NCBI RefSeq assembly: GCF_013035425.1
Contig: NZ_WQHX01000003.1
Location: 625,453 to 689,452 of the forward strand
Origin: Ruegeria arenilitoris
Lineage (GTDB): Bacteria; Pseudomonadota; Alphaproteobacteria; Rhodobacterales; Rhodobacteraceae
Reading direction: 5' to 3'
DNA: 64,000 nt
In this document: in pieces, positions 1-8,930 of the stretch
Position numbering within the stretch: position 1 is the stretch's first letter
Layout of the letters: each line of letters begins with the position of its first letter
The notes under the pieces: generated by a model
Databases searched by the model: none
The model's input: only the letters and a program-made list of their open reading frames with translations
Told to the model about the DNA's origin: nothing
Position numbers and translations under genes: made by a program

Positions 1-49
1 ATCACCTGCCAAGTTTTATCGCGCTGAGCTTTGACGAGCGTCGCGCAAG

Positions 50-952
50 CTAAATTGCCAGCACTAGTGCGAGTATCGATAAACCCAACAATGACATACC
101 CGCGATTTCTCGTTGGGTGACGGTTTCCCGAAAAAACAGAATGGATGCGAGCAGGCTGAAGATCAGTTCGATCTGCCCAAGCGCCTTGACGTAAGCCGCG
201 TTTTGAAGCGTAAACGCCAGAAACCAGCAAAATGACCCAGCTAAGCTGGTCAGTCCCACGAAGACTCCAGTTCTTCGGGTTTGCCAAACAGCATGCAATT
301 CGGCCCGATCGCGCCACAGCATCCACAATGCCATGCTTATAAACTGAAAGGTCACGACCACGGCAAGAGTGACCAGAGCGCGAAACCAAGCATCAATTTC
401 CCCTAGCTCCAGCGAGGCGCCGCGATAACTGACCGATGAAAAGGCAAACAAAACCCCCGAACCCAGACCGAGTCGCGAGGCGCGGTTTGTAAGGTTCCTC
501 CACCAAACCAAATCGCCGCCCGGTGATTTCGACAGTAGCAAAACTGCCAAAAGGCCAAGCAATATTGCCAACAGCGCTGCTGCTGAAACCTCATCCCCAA
601 GAACGATAAATCCGACAATTGCCGTCTGGATGACTTCGGTCTTCTTGAAAGTGATGCCGACAGCAAAGTTACGTTGTTTGAACAAAGCCACGACACAGAT
701 CGTCGCCAGAATTTGCGTTGTCCCACCTATTACTGCAAAGAGCCAAAACCTCGTATTGAGAGCAGGTATGCTATGATCGGTCGCCAGCAAAGCAATACCC
801 AGTGCCAAAACGACGACGGGCATGGAATAGGCAAATCGGGCAAAAGTCGCACCTGCGGCTGACAGTTTCACGCTGCTCAGAGATTTTTGCAGCATGAAGC
901 GCACAGTCTGGAATATTGCTGCAGCGATTGTGACGGGAATCCATAAGCTCAT
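50..952 (-). CDS. EamA-family (DMT) transporter
   Basis: An inner-membrane protein of 300 residues with about ten hydrophobic segments and the duplicated five-helix layout of the EamA/DMT superfamily, which exports or imports small metabolites. The substrate cannot be told from sequence. The N-terminus (residues 3-20) is a membrane segment with no cleavable signal. The gene lies just downstream of the desaturase gene on the same strand (21 bp gap), so co-transcription is possible though function is probably unrelated. Family assignment is firm and substrate unknown. Confidence 0.85.
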   Translation of the reverse strand: MSLWIPVTIAAAIFQTVRFMLQKSLSSVKLSAAGATFARFAYSMPVVVLALGIALLATDHSIPALNTRFWLFAVIGGTTQILATICVVALFKQRNFAVGITFKKTEVIQTAIVGFIVLGDEVSAAALLAILLGLLAVLLLSKSPGGDLVWWRNLTNRASRLGLGSGVLFAFSSVSYRGASLELGEIDAWFRALVTLAVVVTFQFISMALWMLWRDRAELHAVWQTRRTGVFVGLTSLAGSFCWFLAFTLQNAAYVKALGQIELIFSLLASILFFRETVTQREIAGMSLLGLSILALVLAI

Positions 953-973
953 GGAGACCCTTTTGTCCTCAAA

Positions 974-1876
974 TCAATGCTTTGGCCAGAGAGGATGCGA
1001 CACAGGATCTTTTGTCCGCAAAAAGTATTCGCGAAAAATTTGCCCGTATGAACGGTAGACATACGCCTCGTTACAAGCCAGATACCTTTCTTTGCCTGTT
1101 TGGTACAACGCAGGCAACCGGTACCACGGAGCGGACGGATTCATATGATGAACGACGTGTAAATTATTGTTCAAAAACAAAAAAGCAAGAAACCCTCTAT
1201 CCTCGACGATGACTGTTCTTGCACGGGACTTCTCATGTGCGCGGTGTTCTAGAAACGTCCGGATTTTTACCAATCCAAGGCCGAGATAAGCCGCTAAGAC
1301 AAAAGTCCAAACTGGCATCGATGAATACGCCACGATCGATAGCACTATGACTACGCCCGGAATATGCAAGGCCCAAGCCAACAGAACTGCACGATCCCCG
1401 TTTAAAAACCCTTTCCATTCTTCGCGTAAAAAAGCCGATTGTCCGATCGCAGGGCCAAGAGTAATGCGCCCTAACAGAGTATTGTTTATCTTGAACAATC
1501 GCTGTTGCCATTGGGACAAGGAAGCCCAGACTTTTGGATCAAGATAGTTCGACTCTGGGTCGTCATATGGATCAGTCAGATTTGCATCTTGGTGATGAGC
1601 CAAGTGCAGGTCACGGAAACGGTTGAATGGGACGAATAATGTCAGCGGCAGAGCCATCAGCGTCTCATTCATCCACTTGGCTCGAAATGGATGTCCGTGC
1701 AGTGCCTCGTGTGTCAGTGAAGAATGCATAGCCGCCACTAATCCCATCGTCGGGACCGCCAGCAAAAGAGACCAATCTGCCAGCCAAAACACGACTGCCA
1801 TCCAAGACAAATAACATGCAACTATTAGGACGAATGTGCCCCACTCTGGCGATTTTGGAGTCGAAGATTCAACCAT
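974..1876 (-). CDS. fatty acid desaturase family protein
   Basis: A membrane-bound di-iron desaturase/hydroxylase of 300 residues. All three histidine boxes are visible: HEALHGH at 56-62, HLAHH at 91-95 and HVVHH at 240-244, the expected iron ligands, set between hydrophobic hairpins. The ATG at 1876 is chosen because it overlaps the stop of the upstream DUF2061 gene by 8 nt and follows a G-rich stretch; an upstream ATG at 1921 would run deep into that gene. The coupling suggests both are made together. The substrate (acyl lipid, fatty acid or carotenoid) is not resolved. Confidence 0.85.
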   Translation of the reverse strand: MVESSTPKSPEWGTFVLIVACYLSWMAVVFWLADWSLLLAVPTMGLVAAMHSSLTHEALHGHPFRAKWMNETLMALPLTLFVPFNRFRDLHLAHHQDANLTDPYDDPESNYLDPKVWASLSQWQQRLFKINNTLLGRITLGPAIGQSAFLREEWKGFLNGDRAVLLAWALHIPGVVIVLSIVAYSSMPVWTFVLAAYLGLGLVKIRTFLEHRAHEKSRARTVIVEDRGFLAFLFLNNNLHVVHHMNPSAPWYRLPALYQTGKERYLACNEAYVYRSYGQIFREYFLRTKDPVSHPLWPKH

Positions 1877-2084
1877 TGCGCCCCCACGATATGTTCGCCC
1901 AGACGCGTTCATAGAACACATACATTGTCAGCCCAACGGCCGTATTTACCACGGCAACAGCGCCCCCAACGGCGGCTGAACCCGTGGCGATCAAGCCGAC
2001 AATGGTCATGACCACCAATCCCATCGCATTCCAAACGATTGCTTTCACGACCGATCTTCGACGCGTTTCCATTCCGGACCCCAT
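1869..2084 (-). CDS. DUF2061 small membrane protein
   Basis: A protein of 71 residues with a basic N-terminus, two hydrophobic segments (about 15-33 and 38-56) and the C-terminal pattern YERVWANISWG, typical of DUF2061 proteins, which are of unknown function. An alternative start five codons in (2072) has a better purine-rich leader. It is translationally coupled to the desaturase and divergent from an XRE regulator. Inference: an accessory to membrane-lipid modification; nothing in the sequence proves this. Confidence 0.8.
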   Translation of the reverse strand: MGSGMETRRRSVVKAIVWNAMGLVVMTIVGLIATGSAAVGGAVAVVNTAVGLTMYVFYERVWANISWGRNG

Positions 2085-2141
2085 TATTGTTTTGTTAATT
2101 AAAACGTTACATATCGCCCTAAAAATTGAATATTCTGAATA

Positions 2142-2160
2142 TGATTAACATAACTAATCA
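2142..2160. promoter_or_regulatory. Inverted repeat in the divergent desaturase/XRE promoter region
   Basis: TGATTA at 2142-2147 and TAATCA at 2155-2160 form a perfect 6-bp inverted repeat with a 7-nt spacer, in an AT-rich stretch between the DUF2061 gene and the XRE regulator. The palindrome GAATATTC lies just upstream (2128-2135). Position and symmetry fit an operator for the divergently encoded XRE protein, but this is inference only. Confidence 0.4.
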
Positions 2161-2180
2161 AATGTGATATTTATCTGCGA

Positions 2181-3059
2181 ATGACGGAAAAAGTGGACAA
2201 ACGCGATCGTGCTGCGCAGTTTCGCCTGCGGCTGGCTCGGGCCATGGAGAATCGACATGTCAGCCAAAGCGCTCTGGCCCGCAGCATCGCTGTGGATCGG
2301 TCCACCGTTTCGCAACTACTTACTGACTCTGGCGCTCGGTTACCAAATGCTCACGTGGTGGGGTCCTGCGCGTCAGCCTTAGGAGTCTCGGCAGATTGGC
2401 TGCTTAGCTTGTCCGACCGACCGGAAAGTGCCGCTGAATTACTGGCAAGTTCATTAACGCTGACCAAGGCCCCGCGAGCGCTTGTCGACGAACGGATTTT
2501 CGAGTGGCACCGCGAGGCCGCGGGATACAAAGTCAGGTATGTACCCGCAAACATGCCTGATATGCTCAAAACGCGTGCGGTTTTGGAGTGGGAATATGCG
2601 CCTCATTTAGGCCGTACAGCGGATCAGGCGATCGGAGCTTCCGCCGACAGATTGGAGTGGATGCGCAGCGCTCAGTCAGACTATGAAATCGCCATGCCTT
2701 TGTATGAAATTCATAGCTTGGTGCATGCCACAGGTTATTACGAAGGGTTGTCACTCGATAACCGGCTGGATCAAATTGATCACATGCTGGAACTTTGCGA
2801 ACAACTTTATCCGCGACTGCGCGTCTATCTCTTTGACGCCAAACGTCTCTATTCAGCACCCATGACAATCTTTGGCCCGATGTTATGCGCGTTTTACACT
2901 GGCGGTCATTACATGGCCTTTCGCGATCGCAACAGGATCGAGGTTTTTACCCATCATTTTGATACGTTAGTGCGTGAAGCTGATATGACTGCCAGGGACT
3001 TCCCAGCCCACCTCAGGCGGCTGCGCCAGAAGATATTTACCGAAGCAAAACCCAAATGA
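2181..3059 (+). CDS. XRE-family transcriptional regulator with C-terminal sensor-like domain
   Basis: A cytoplasmic DNA-binding protein of 292 residues. Residues 14-76 form an XRE/Cro helix-turn-helix (SQSALARSIAVDRSTVSQLL is the recognisable core). The remaining 200 residues form a mixed domain that I do not recognise. No strong Shine-Dalgarno precedes the ATG, so translation may be near-leaderless. It is divergent from the DUF2061/desaturase pair with about 96 bp between them, which suggests autoregulation and control of that pair. Confidence 0.8.
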   Translation: MTEKVDKRDRAAQFRLRLARAMENRHVSQSALARSIAVDRSTVSQLLTDSGARLPNAHVVGSCASALGVSADWLLSLSDRPESAAELLASSLTLTKAPRALVDERIFEWHREAAGYKVRYVPANMPDMLKTRAVLEWEYAPHLGRTADQAIGASADRLEWMRSAQSDYEIAMPLYEIHSLVHATGYYEGLSLDNRLDQIDHMLELCEQLYPRLRVYLFDAKRLYSAPMTIFGPMLCAFYTGGHYMAFRDRNRIEVFTHHFDTLVREADMTARDFPAHLRRLRQKIFTEAKPK

Positions 3060-3139
3060 TGCGATCCTTTCACACCTGTAGTATAATCGCCATGCGTGAA
3101 CATTCGGGTATTCCGCCCAAGTAACGGAGGATGACAGAA

Positions 3140-3322
3140 ATGGACGCACTCAAAACCGCCGAATATGCGCGAGCATTGTATTCAGCTCATGGCGACCGTG
3201 CCGAAGCTGAGGCCGCAAAGAAGATGCGCGAATGTGAGGCTGCCGGAAACCAACAAGAAGCGAAGGATTGGCAGGCAGTTCGCCAAACTATTCGCCAGAT
3301 TCGTGGACCCAACCAAGGGTAA
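3140..3322 (+). CDS. Small conserved-type hypothetical protein
   Basis: A 60-residue charged, Ala-rich, probably helical protein with no signal peptide or membrane segment. The GGAGG at 3126-3130 is directly adjacent to an upstream ATG (3131) but 9 nt from the ATG at 3140, so 3140 is the better start. The strong ribosome binding site argues that the gene is real. Function is unknown. It follows the XRE gene by 80 bp. Confidence 0.6.
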   Translation: MDALKTAEYARALYSAHGDRAEAEAAKKMRECEAAGNQQEAKDWQAVRQTIRQIRGPNQG

Positions 3323-3533
3323 CGCGCACCCACTTTGAACTGAAAGAGTGGGCGCGACCGAGGGGTCGCGCGGTTCGTGTTGCTTTGACTGTTCTACGAT
3401 TTAGTTATCCCCAAAACATACAGTGTTCTGCTACACCTTATCCCCAGGTTTCTCCCCCGATTCCGATTTGCTTTACCGTCCGAATCCGACGCAGCCTTGG
3501 TGTCAGAATTTGGCAAAATGCGAATCGAACTTG

Positions 3534-4520
3534 ATGAAATCCGCTAAAAGTATCCTTGAACCCGAACATCGCGCTCTGAAGACAGCCGTTTTCGTCTTGG
3601 ATGAGTGCAATACGCTTAGCTTTGCCTCAGTCGTCGACCCAATGCGCGCTGCCAACCGGCTAGCAGACCACCCGGTATTTGACTGGGATTATGTAACACC
3701 CACGCCGGAGGTCGTAATGTTGACAAGCGCCTTGCCTGTTCAGGGGGTTCCGTTGGCGCGTTTGCGTCGATGTGACTTGTTGATAGTGATTGCTGGTTTT
3801 CAAATTGCTCGGCAGGCCAACCCAAGTCTGTTGGCCGGATTGCAACGCATTGCCGACACCGGCGCAACGATAGCCGGAATTGATGGTGGGCAATGGCTAA
3901 TGGCAGAAGCCGGATTACTGGATGGCCACGCAGCGACCCCTCGGCTTGAAGATCAAGCACCTTTCGCCGCTCGATTCCCTTTGGTTGAAATCAGTACCGA
4001 TCCATTCACAATCTCACCTGGCCGTTTGACCTCCAGTGGGTCGATAGCCACCATAAATTTAGTTGTAAAAATTTTGGCCGCCCGATTGGGTGCTGGTTTC
4101 GCCAGTCGAGTGTCCGCCGTGTTTCAGCAAGACATCGCGATTAACCCAAAACAAGCGGTGGCACAGGTCGGTGCAGAAAATCTGAATACGACTTTAACGG
4201 CAAGGGCGAATATTCTGATGCAATCTGCGCTGAGCGATCCTTTACCATTGGCGGAAATTGCCACGGCTTTGAGCACGAGCCCTCGCTCGTTGCAACAACA
4301 GTTCCGATTACGCTATAATACTACGCCACAAGACCATTATCTGCAGCTACGGTTAGCGGAGGCACGGCGCCTTGTAACCGACAGTCAGATGCCGTTGATG
4401 GATGTGGCGCAAGCAACTGGTTTTTCTTCGCAATCCAGCTTTGCCCGGGCGTTTCGTACCGCACATGGTGTTTCAGCAAGGGACCTGCGACAAGAAAGCA
4501 ACCAACCGATGCCTCACTGA
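3534..4520 (+). CDS. GlxA-family AraC-type transcriptional regulator
   Basis: Residues 15-190 are a DJ-1/PfpI (class I glutamine amidotransferase-like) domain and the C-terminal 100 residues hold two AraC helix-turn-helix units (LPLAEIATALSTSPRSLQQQF and PLMDVAQATGFSSQSSFARAF). The nucleophile-elbow region reads GIDGGQ (115-120) with no cysteine, so the first domain should be a ligand sensor, not an enzyme. The ATG at 3534 is used because upstream in-frame sequence is not domain-like. Its target is unknown; it is convergent with an aldo/keto reductase. Confidence 0.85.
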   Translation: MKSAKSILEPEHRALKTAVFVLDECNTLSFASVVDPMRAANRLADHPVFDWDYVTPTPEVVMLTSALPVQGVPLARLRRCDLLIVIAGFQIARQANPSLLAGLQRIADTGATIAGIDGGQWLMAEAGLLDGHAATPRLEDQAPFAARFPLVEISTDPFTISPGRLTSSGSIATINLVVKILAARLGAGFASRVSAVFQQDIAINPKQAVAQVGAENLNTTLTARANILMQSALSDPLPLAEIATALSTSPRSLQQQFRLRYNTTPQDHYLQLRLAEARRLVTDSQMPLMDVAQATGFSSQSSFARAFRTAHGVSARDLRQESNQPMPH

Positions 4521-4586
4521 GACGCAATCAACACATCGCGCTGTTGGGCATATCAATCCCGGCCGGGTTCACCAATGTCGCCTGGT

Positions 4587-5633
4587 TCAATATGGCATTG
4601 GGTGCGCTTTGTGAGCCTCGGCAATTTCAGCTTGTACTTCGCCCGACAATTTAAGATCCGCGCCGTTAAGAATATGCTGTAATTGGTTTTCGGTAGTTGC
4701 TCCGAAAATCGCCGACATCATGAAGGGCCGCGCCTGACACCAGGCCAAAGACATTTGCACCGGGTCCAAACCATGGCGATCAGCGATCTCAAGGTAGGCT
4801 GAGACTGCATCAAACACTCGCTCAGACTTTCGACCACCCATTTGAGGCACTAAGGACATTCGAGAACCGTCCGGCACCGATCCATTTTGGTATTTACCGC
4901 TCAAAAAACCTGCGGCCAAAGGTGAAAAAGCCATTAATCCAACGTCTTCAAACAAACAAAGTTCCGCAAGATCGGTATCAAATAGCCGGCACAATAACGA
5001 ATACTCGTTTTGAATGGATGCTACCCGGGGACCTCCTGTTTCATCCGCCAACCGCAACCATTGCGCCGTGCCCCACGCACTTTCGTTAGACAAGCCAAAG
5101 GCCCTGATGTTCCCCTTTTCCACTTGTTGTTTAAGCGCCTCCAAACATCCACGCATTTCCGAAAGCACTACATCCCGGTTGCCTCCGGAAGGATCGTAAT
5201 GCCAGTTCTGGCGAAACATGTAGCTGCCCCGGTTGGGCCAATGAAACTGGTAAAGATCGATGTAGTCGGTCTGTAACCGCTTCAAAGAGCCTTCAATGGC
5301 TTCTGGAATGGTCTCGGCCGAGATCGGCGCGCCATTTCGGGCATGCATAAATCCTTCGCCTGAGTGTTTGGTGGCCAGAACCCATTCGCCCCTTCGCGAA
5401 GGATTGGCGGCATTCCAGTTACCCAAAATCTCTTCCGTGCGTCCTACGGTTTCCTTCGCGACCGGGTTGACCGGATACATCTCGGCGGCGTCGATAAAAT
5501 TGATCCCAGCGGCCAAGGCCATATCCATTTGGCGGTGCGCATCCGGCTCTGAGGTCTGTGTTCCAAACGTCATTGTGCCAAGGCACAAATCCGACACCAT
5601 AATACCGGTGCGACCCAGAGGTTTCATTTCCAT
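4587..5633 (-). CDS. aldo/keto reductase, Tas-like
   Basis: An NADP(H)-dependent oxidoreductase of 348 residues with a TIM-barrel fold. The catalytic tetrad is present: Asp48, Tyr53, Lys89 and His131 (motifs FIDAAEMY, ATKH, YQFHWP). Length and motifs resemble E. coli Tas, including the GLTE-like loop (VGRTEEILGNW) and the C-terminal GATT. The substrate is unknown. It is a stand-alone gene, convergent with the GlxA-type regulator and 37 bp downstream of holC on the same strand. Confidence 0.9.
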   Translation of the reverse strand: MEMKPLGRTGIMVSDLCLGTMTFGTQTSEPDAHRQMDMALAAGINFIDAAEMYPVNPVAKETVGRTEEILGNWNAANPSRRGEWVLATKHSGEGFMHARNGAPISAETIPEAIEGSLKRLQTDYIDLYQFHWPNRGSYMFRQNWHYDPSGGNRDVVLSEMRGCLEALKQQVEKGNIRAFGLSNESAWGTAQWLRLADETGGPRVASIQNEYSLLCRLFDTDLAELCLFEDVGLMAFSPLAAGFLSGKYQNGSVPDGSRMSLVPQMGGRKSERVFDAVSAYLEIADRHGLDPVQMSLAWCQARPFMMSAIFGATTENQLQHILNGADLKLSGEVQAEIAEAHKAHPMPY

Positions 5634-5670
5634 CAGAATGTCTCCTAAAATTCACTTTTGGCTAAATAGA

Positions 5671-6129
5671 TTAGGCTTCGGCTTTTTTTTCCCATCGACC
5701 CGAAGCCTCGGACCAATACTGCGCGGAACACCCCGCCTCGGTCAAAGCTTTCCATTGGTCACGCGCCTTTTGCACCGCAGCGTCGTCGTTTCCGTCGAAC
5801 AAAACGCAAACCCGTTCAAGTTTATTGACCTCCCCTGGATCAACATCAACCCCATCCACCGTCATGACGCAGGTTGGGTCGTTTACAGCCTTCTGATCTG
5901 AAGTCAGCAAAATCGGCTGATCAGCATCGTGTGGCCCCCCTGCCCGACCGTGCGGCAGAAATGTCTCTTCGGGACCCAGCCACAGCTTTTCATCCAACCA
6001 ATCCAAACGCGAAGGGTCTGTCCCTCGCACTGCGATCCGCCACCCCGCTTGCCGCGCCTTGTTCAAAAGAACCGACAGCGTTTTTTCCAGCGGGTGTCGG
6101 GTCAGGTGATAGAAATAGACGGCGCCCAT
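5671..6129 (-). CDS. holC: DNA polymerase III subunit chi
   Basis: A 152-residue protein with the HolC fold pattern (YFYHLTRHPLEKTLSVLL near the N-terminus, LDEKLWLG and FLPHG mid-protein). Chi links the clamp loader to single-strand-binding protein at the replication fork. The ATG at 6129 is chosen because it lies 4 nt after the pepA stop; an earlier in-frame ATG would overlap pepA. The pepA-holC pair is common in proteobacteria and implies one transcript. Confidence 0.92.
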   Translation of the reverse strand: MGAVYFYHLTRHPLEKTLSVLLNKARQAGWRIAVRGTDPSRLDWLDEKLWLGPEETFLPHGRAGGPHDADQPILLTSDQKAVNDPTCVMTVDGVDVDPGEVNKLERVCVLFDGNDDAAVQKARDQWKALTEAGCSAQYWSEASGRWEKKAEA

Positions 6130-6133
6130 CGTG

Positions 6134-7600
6134 TTACTCGAAGTTGTCTTGGACAAAACGGCTCAGTGCACGAACACCCCAACCAGTTGCACCTTTCGGA
6201 GCGTAAGATGTCTCGGTGCTGACTGACGCGACTCCGGCAATATCCAAGTGTATCCAAGGAGTTTCTTCTTTCACAAAGCGCTGAAGAAATTGTGCGGCAG
6301 TGATCGAGCCTGCAGAACGACCACCCACGTTTTTCATATCGGCTATGCGGGATTTCAACAAATCGTCATATGCTTTGCCCAACGGCATCCGCCACGCGCC
6401 TTCGTCCTCGTCCTTGGCTGCCTTTAGAAAGGCGTCGCAGAACACATCATTGTTTGAAAACACACCCGCGTTTTCGTGCCCCAGACCAATGATGATAGCC
6501 CCAGTAAGAGTGGCCAGATCGATCATTCCCACAGGATTAAACCGATCCTGCGCGTACCACATTACGTCGCAAAGGACCAAGCGGCCCTCTGCATCGGTGT
6601 TGATAATCTCAACTGTATCGCCTTTCATTGATTTGACCACGTCACCCGGGCGCGTTGCGTTGCCCGACGGCATGTTTTCCACCAAACCTACCAGACCCAC
6701 GACGTTGGCTTTGGCCTTTCGTTTGGCAAGGGCTCGCATAGCGCCCGCAACAACGCCGGCACCCCCCATATCCATGGTCATGTCCTCCATACCACCCGCA
6801 GGCTTTAGCGAAATTCCGCCCGTATCGAACACAACACCTTTGCCCACCAAAGCGAGCGGCGCATCATCGGTGTCTCCGCCCTTCCATTGCATCACAACAA
6901 CTTTTGAAGGACTGACCGAGCCCTGACCGACACTTAGCAACGTGCGCATACCAAGATCGGCCAATTTGTCTTCTTCCAAAACTTCGACCTCAAGGCCTAA
7001 GTCCTGCATTTCAGCCAAGCGATTTGCAAATTCGGAGGTGGTTAAGATATTCGCTGGCTCATTGGTCAAATCGCGAGTCATACGCACCCCGTCCGCTACC
7101 GCGTACAGAGGTTCAAACGTGGCTTCTACTTCTTCGGGTTTATTGTGGCTGATGGTTATTTCCTTAACCGGTTCGGTGACCTTGGTTTTGTGCGCATCGA
7201 AATCATAGCTTCGCAGAACAATGCCAAGTGCAAGTTGGTCAGTTTGCATCTGGTTACCTGCCATGACCAACACACTTTTTGCGCCCGCCAGTTTGGCGAC
7301 TTTCGCGCCGGCTTTGCGCGCTTCGGCTTGCTCCGGACGACGCGGCAACACCAAGATATCAAGCGCTTCGGCCTGCATACCACCTGGCCATGCCAGCGTG
7401 ATTACATCGCCGTTTTTCACCTTTTCAAAGCGCTCGCTTGCCACCATCCGGGCAACCGCGCCCTTGGTTAAACGGTTGGCCCGGCGTGCGGCTGGCCCCA
7501 ATTTCCCCTCGGACGGAATGATCACCACAACTCGCCCGTTTGCCTCTGCCATCAAATCCAAGTCGAAGGGTTGAAAACGCACCGGTACCAGACTGCTCAT
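6134..7600 (-). CDS. pepA: leucyl aminopeptidase (M17)
   Basis: A cytosolic di-metal aminopeptidase of 488 residues. The family signature NTDAEGRL is at 334-341, and the metal-binding region GKGVVFDTGG at 252-261 contributes Lys254 and Asp259. The start at 7600 is preceded by GAGGAG at a suitable distance; the longer frame up to 7741 has no domain content. It is co-directional with holC and divergent from lptG, with 229 bp between. Confidence 0.95.
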   Translation of the reverse strand: MSSLVPVRFQPFDLDLMAEANGRVVVIIPSEGKLGPAARRANRLTKGAVARMVASERFEKVKNGDVITLAWPGGMQAEALDILVLPRRPEQAEARKAGAKVAKLAGAKSVLVMAGNQMQTDQLALGIVLRSYDFDAHKTKVTEPVKEITISHNKPEEVEATFEPLYAVADGVRMTRDLTNEPANILTTSEFANRLAEMQDLGLEVEVLEEDKLADLGMRTLLSVGQGSVSPSKVVVMQWKGGDTDDAPLALVGKGVVFDTGGISLKPAGGMEDMTMDMGGAGVVAGAMRALAKRKAKANVVGLVGLVENMPSGNATRPGDVVKSMKGDTVEIINTDAEGRLVLCDVMWYAQDRFNPVGMIDLATLTGAIIIGLGHENAGVFSNNDVFCDAFLKAAKDEDEGAWRMPLGKAYDDLLKSRIADMKNVGGRSAGSITAAQFLQRFVKEETPWIHLDIAGVASVSTETSYAPKGATGWGVRALSRFVQDNFE

Positions 7601-7829
7601 ATCATGCTCCTCAAGAATGTGTTGACCAAGACCTAGCTCGCGCCGCCCCGGTTGACCAGATAGCAGTTTTCCCCGCCCGGCAATTGCATTAAGGTCTCCG
7701 GAAAATAACCGGCAGGCTCGGGGGAACAAAGTTGAGACCAATCGGCAGCAATAGGCCGTCGCGCATGTCTTTATGCCGGGACGCGAGCCGGGCGTTTGCC
7801 AATGTTCAAGCTGGATCGGGGGCGCAGGC

Positions 7830-8930
7830 GTGATCCTCGACCGTTACTTTGCCCGCCGCTTCATGCAAAACTTTTTTGTGATTGGCGGCATTTTTCTCAC
7901 GTTGATTATCCTGATTGATTTGGTGGAGCAGGTACGACGTTTCGACGATGCAAATCTGTCCTTTGGGCAATTACTCCAGCTTACATTGCTGAATACACCC
8001 GCCGCGATAAGTGAGATGCTTCCGCTTTTAGTAATTCTGACCACCATTGCGTTGTTCGTCGGTTTGGCACGCAGCTCGGAGCTTGTCGTTACGAGGGCTA
8101 TTGGAAGGTCTGGTCTCCGAGTGCTCGTTGCGCCAGCAGTACTGGCACTATTGATCGGCGCGGTTGCTGTTGCCTTGCTGAACCCAATAGCATCTGCCAC
8201 TTCTGAAGAGTTTCGAAGACTATCGGACGGATATCGCAACAACGGTGATTCGACCCTGTCTATCAGTCGAGAGGGGCTATGGCTGCGGCAGGGTACAAAT
8301 ACGGGGCAATCCGTCATTCACGCCCGGGGCACACTAAACGGCGAAAGACTTGGCCTGCGAGATGTGACAGTCATTGCATTTGGACCCAACGGAATTCCGA
8401 CCGAGCAGATTACCGCAGATCAGGCAGTATTGGAAGATGGCCACTGGGCCTTGCAGCAAGCAAAGGTGTGGACAATTCAGGACGATCTGAATCCCGAAGC
8501 GGCCTCGGTCACCCATGACACACTGAACCTGCCTACCACTTTAACGCGGGACAAAATCATAGACAGGTTGGGGCGGCAAGACTCTGTTTCGATTTATGAT
8601 CTGCCCCAACTGATACGCGATCTTCGCGAAGCTGGGTTTTCGACCAAACAGTACGAGGTCTGGCTACAGGCGCAGTTGGCCAGACCGTTGTTTTTGGTTT
8701 CGATGGTTCTTATCGGAGCAGCGTTTACTATGCGCCACGTGCGTTTTGGCGGCACGGGCATCGCCGTTCTTACAGCAGTACTACTGGGGTTTTCCGTCTA
8801 TTTCGTGCGAAATTTTGCGCAAATTTTGGGCGAAAACGGACAATTGCCGATCATGATTTCGGCTTGGGCGCCACCCATTGCCGGAATTTTTCTTTCACTC
8901 GGGTTGCTGCTGCATGTGGAGGACGGCTGA
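7830..8930 (+). CDS. lptG: LPS export ABC transporter permease LptG
   Basis: An inner-membrane permease of 366 residues. It has the YjgP/YjgQ layout: two to three N-terminal helices, a periplasmic beta-jellyroll (about 125-260) and C-terminal helices ending in a LptG-like stretch (ALLNP-type loop, YDLP motif, ENGQLP near the last helix). The GTG at 7830 starts the VILDRYFARRF N-terminus, as in LptG homologues. LptG works with LptF and the ATPase LptB to extract LPS. It overlaps the lptD start (TGATG). lptF is absent here (see findings). Confidence 0.9.
   Translation: MILDRYFARRFMQNFFVIGGIFLTLIILIDLVEQVRRFDDANLSFGQLLQLTLLNTPAAISEMLPLLVILTTIALFVGLARSSELVVTRAIGRSGLRVLVAPAVLALLIGAVAVALLNPIASATSEEFRRLSDGYRNNGDSTLSISREGLWLRQGTNTGQSVIHARGTLNGERLGLRDVTVIAFGPNGIPTEQITADQAVLEDGHWALQQAKVWTIQDDLNPEAASVTHDTLNLPTTLTRDKIIDRLGRQDSVSIYDLPQLIRDLREAGFSTKQYEVWLQAQLARPLFLVSMVLIGAAFTMRHVRFGGTGIAVLTAVLLGFSVYFVRNFAQILGENGQLPIMISAWAPPIAGIFLSLGLLLHVEDG

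Noticed and set aside
6300..6926. 208-codon plus-strand frame
   Set aside because: Lies wholly antisense inside pepA, whose catalytic motifs are intact.
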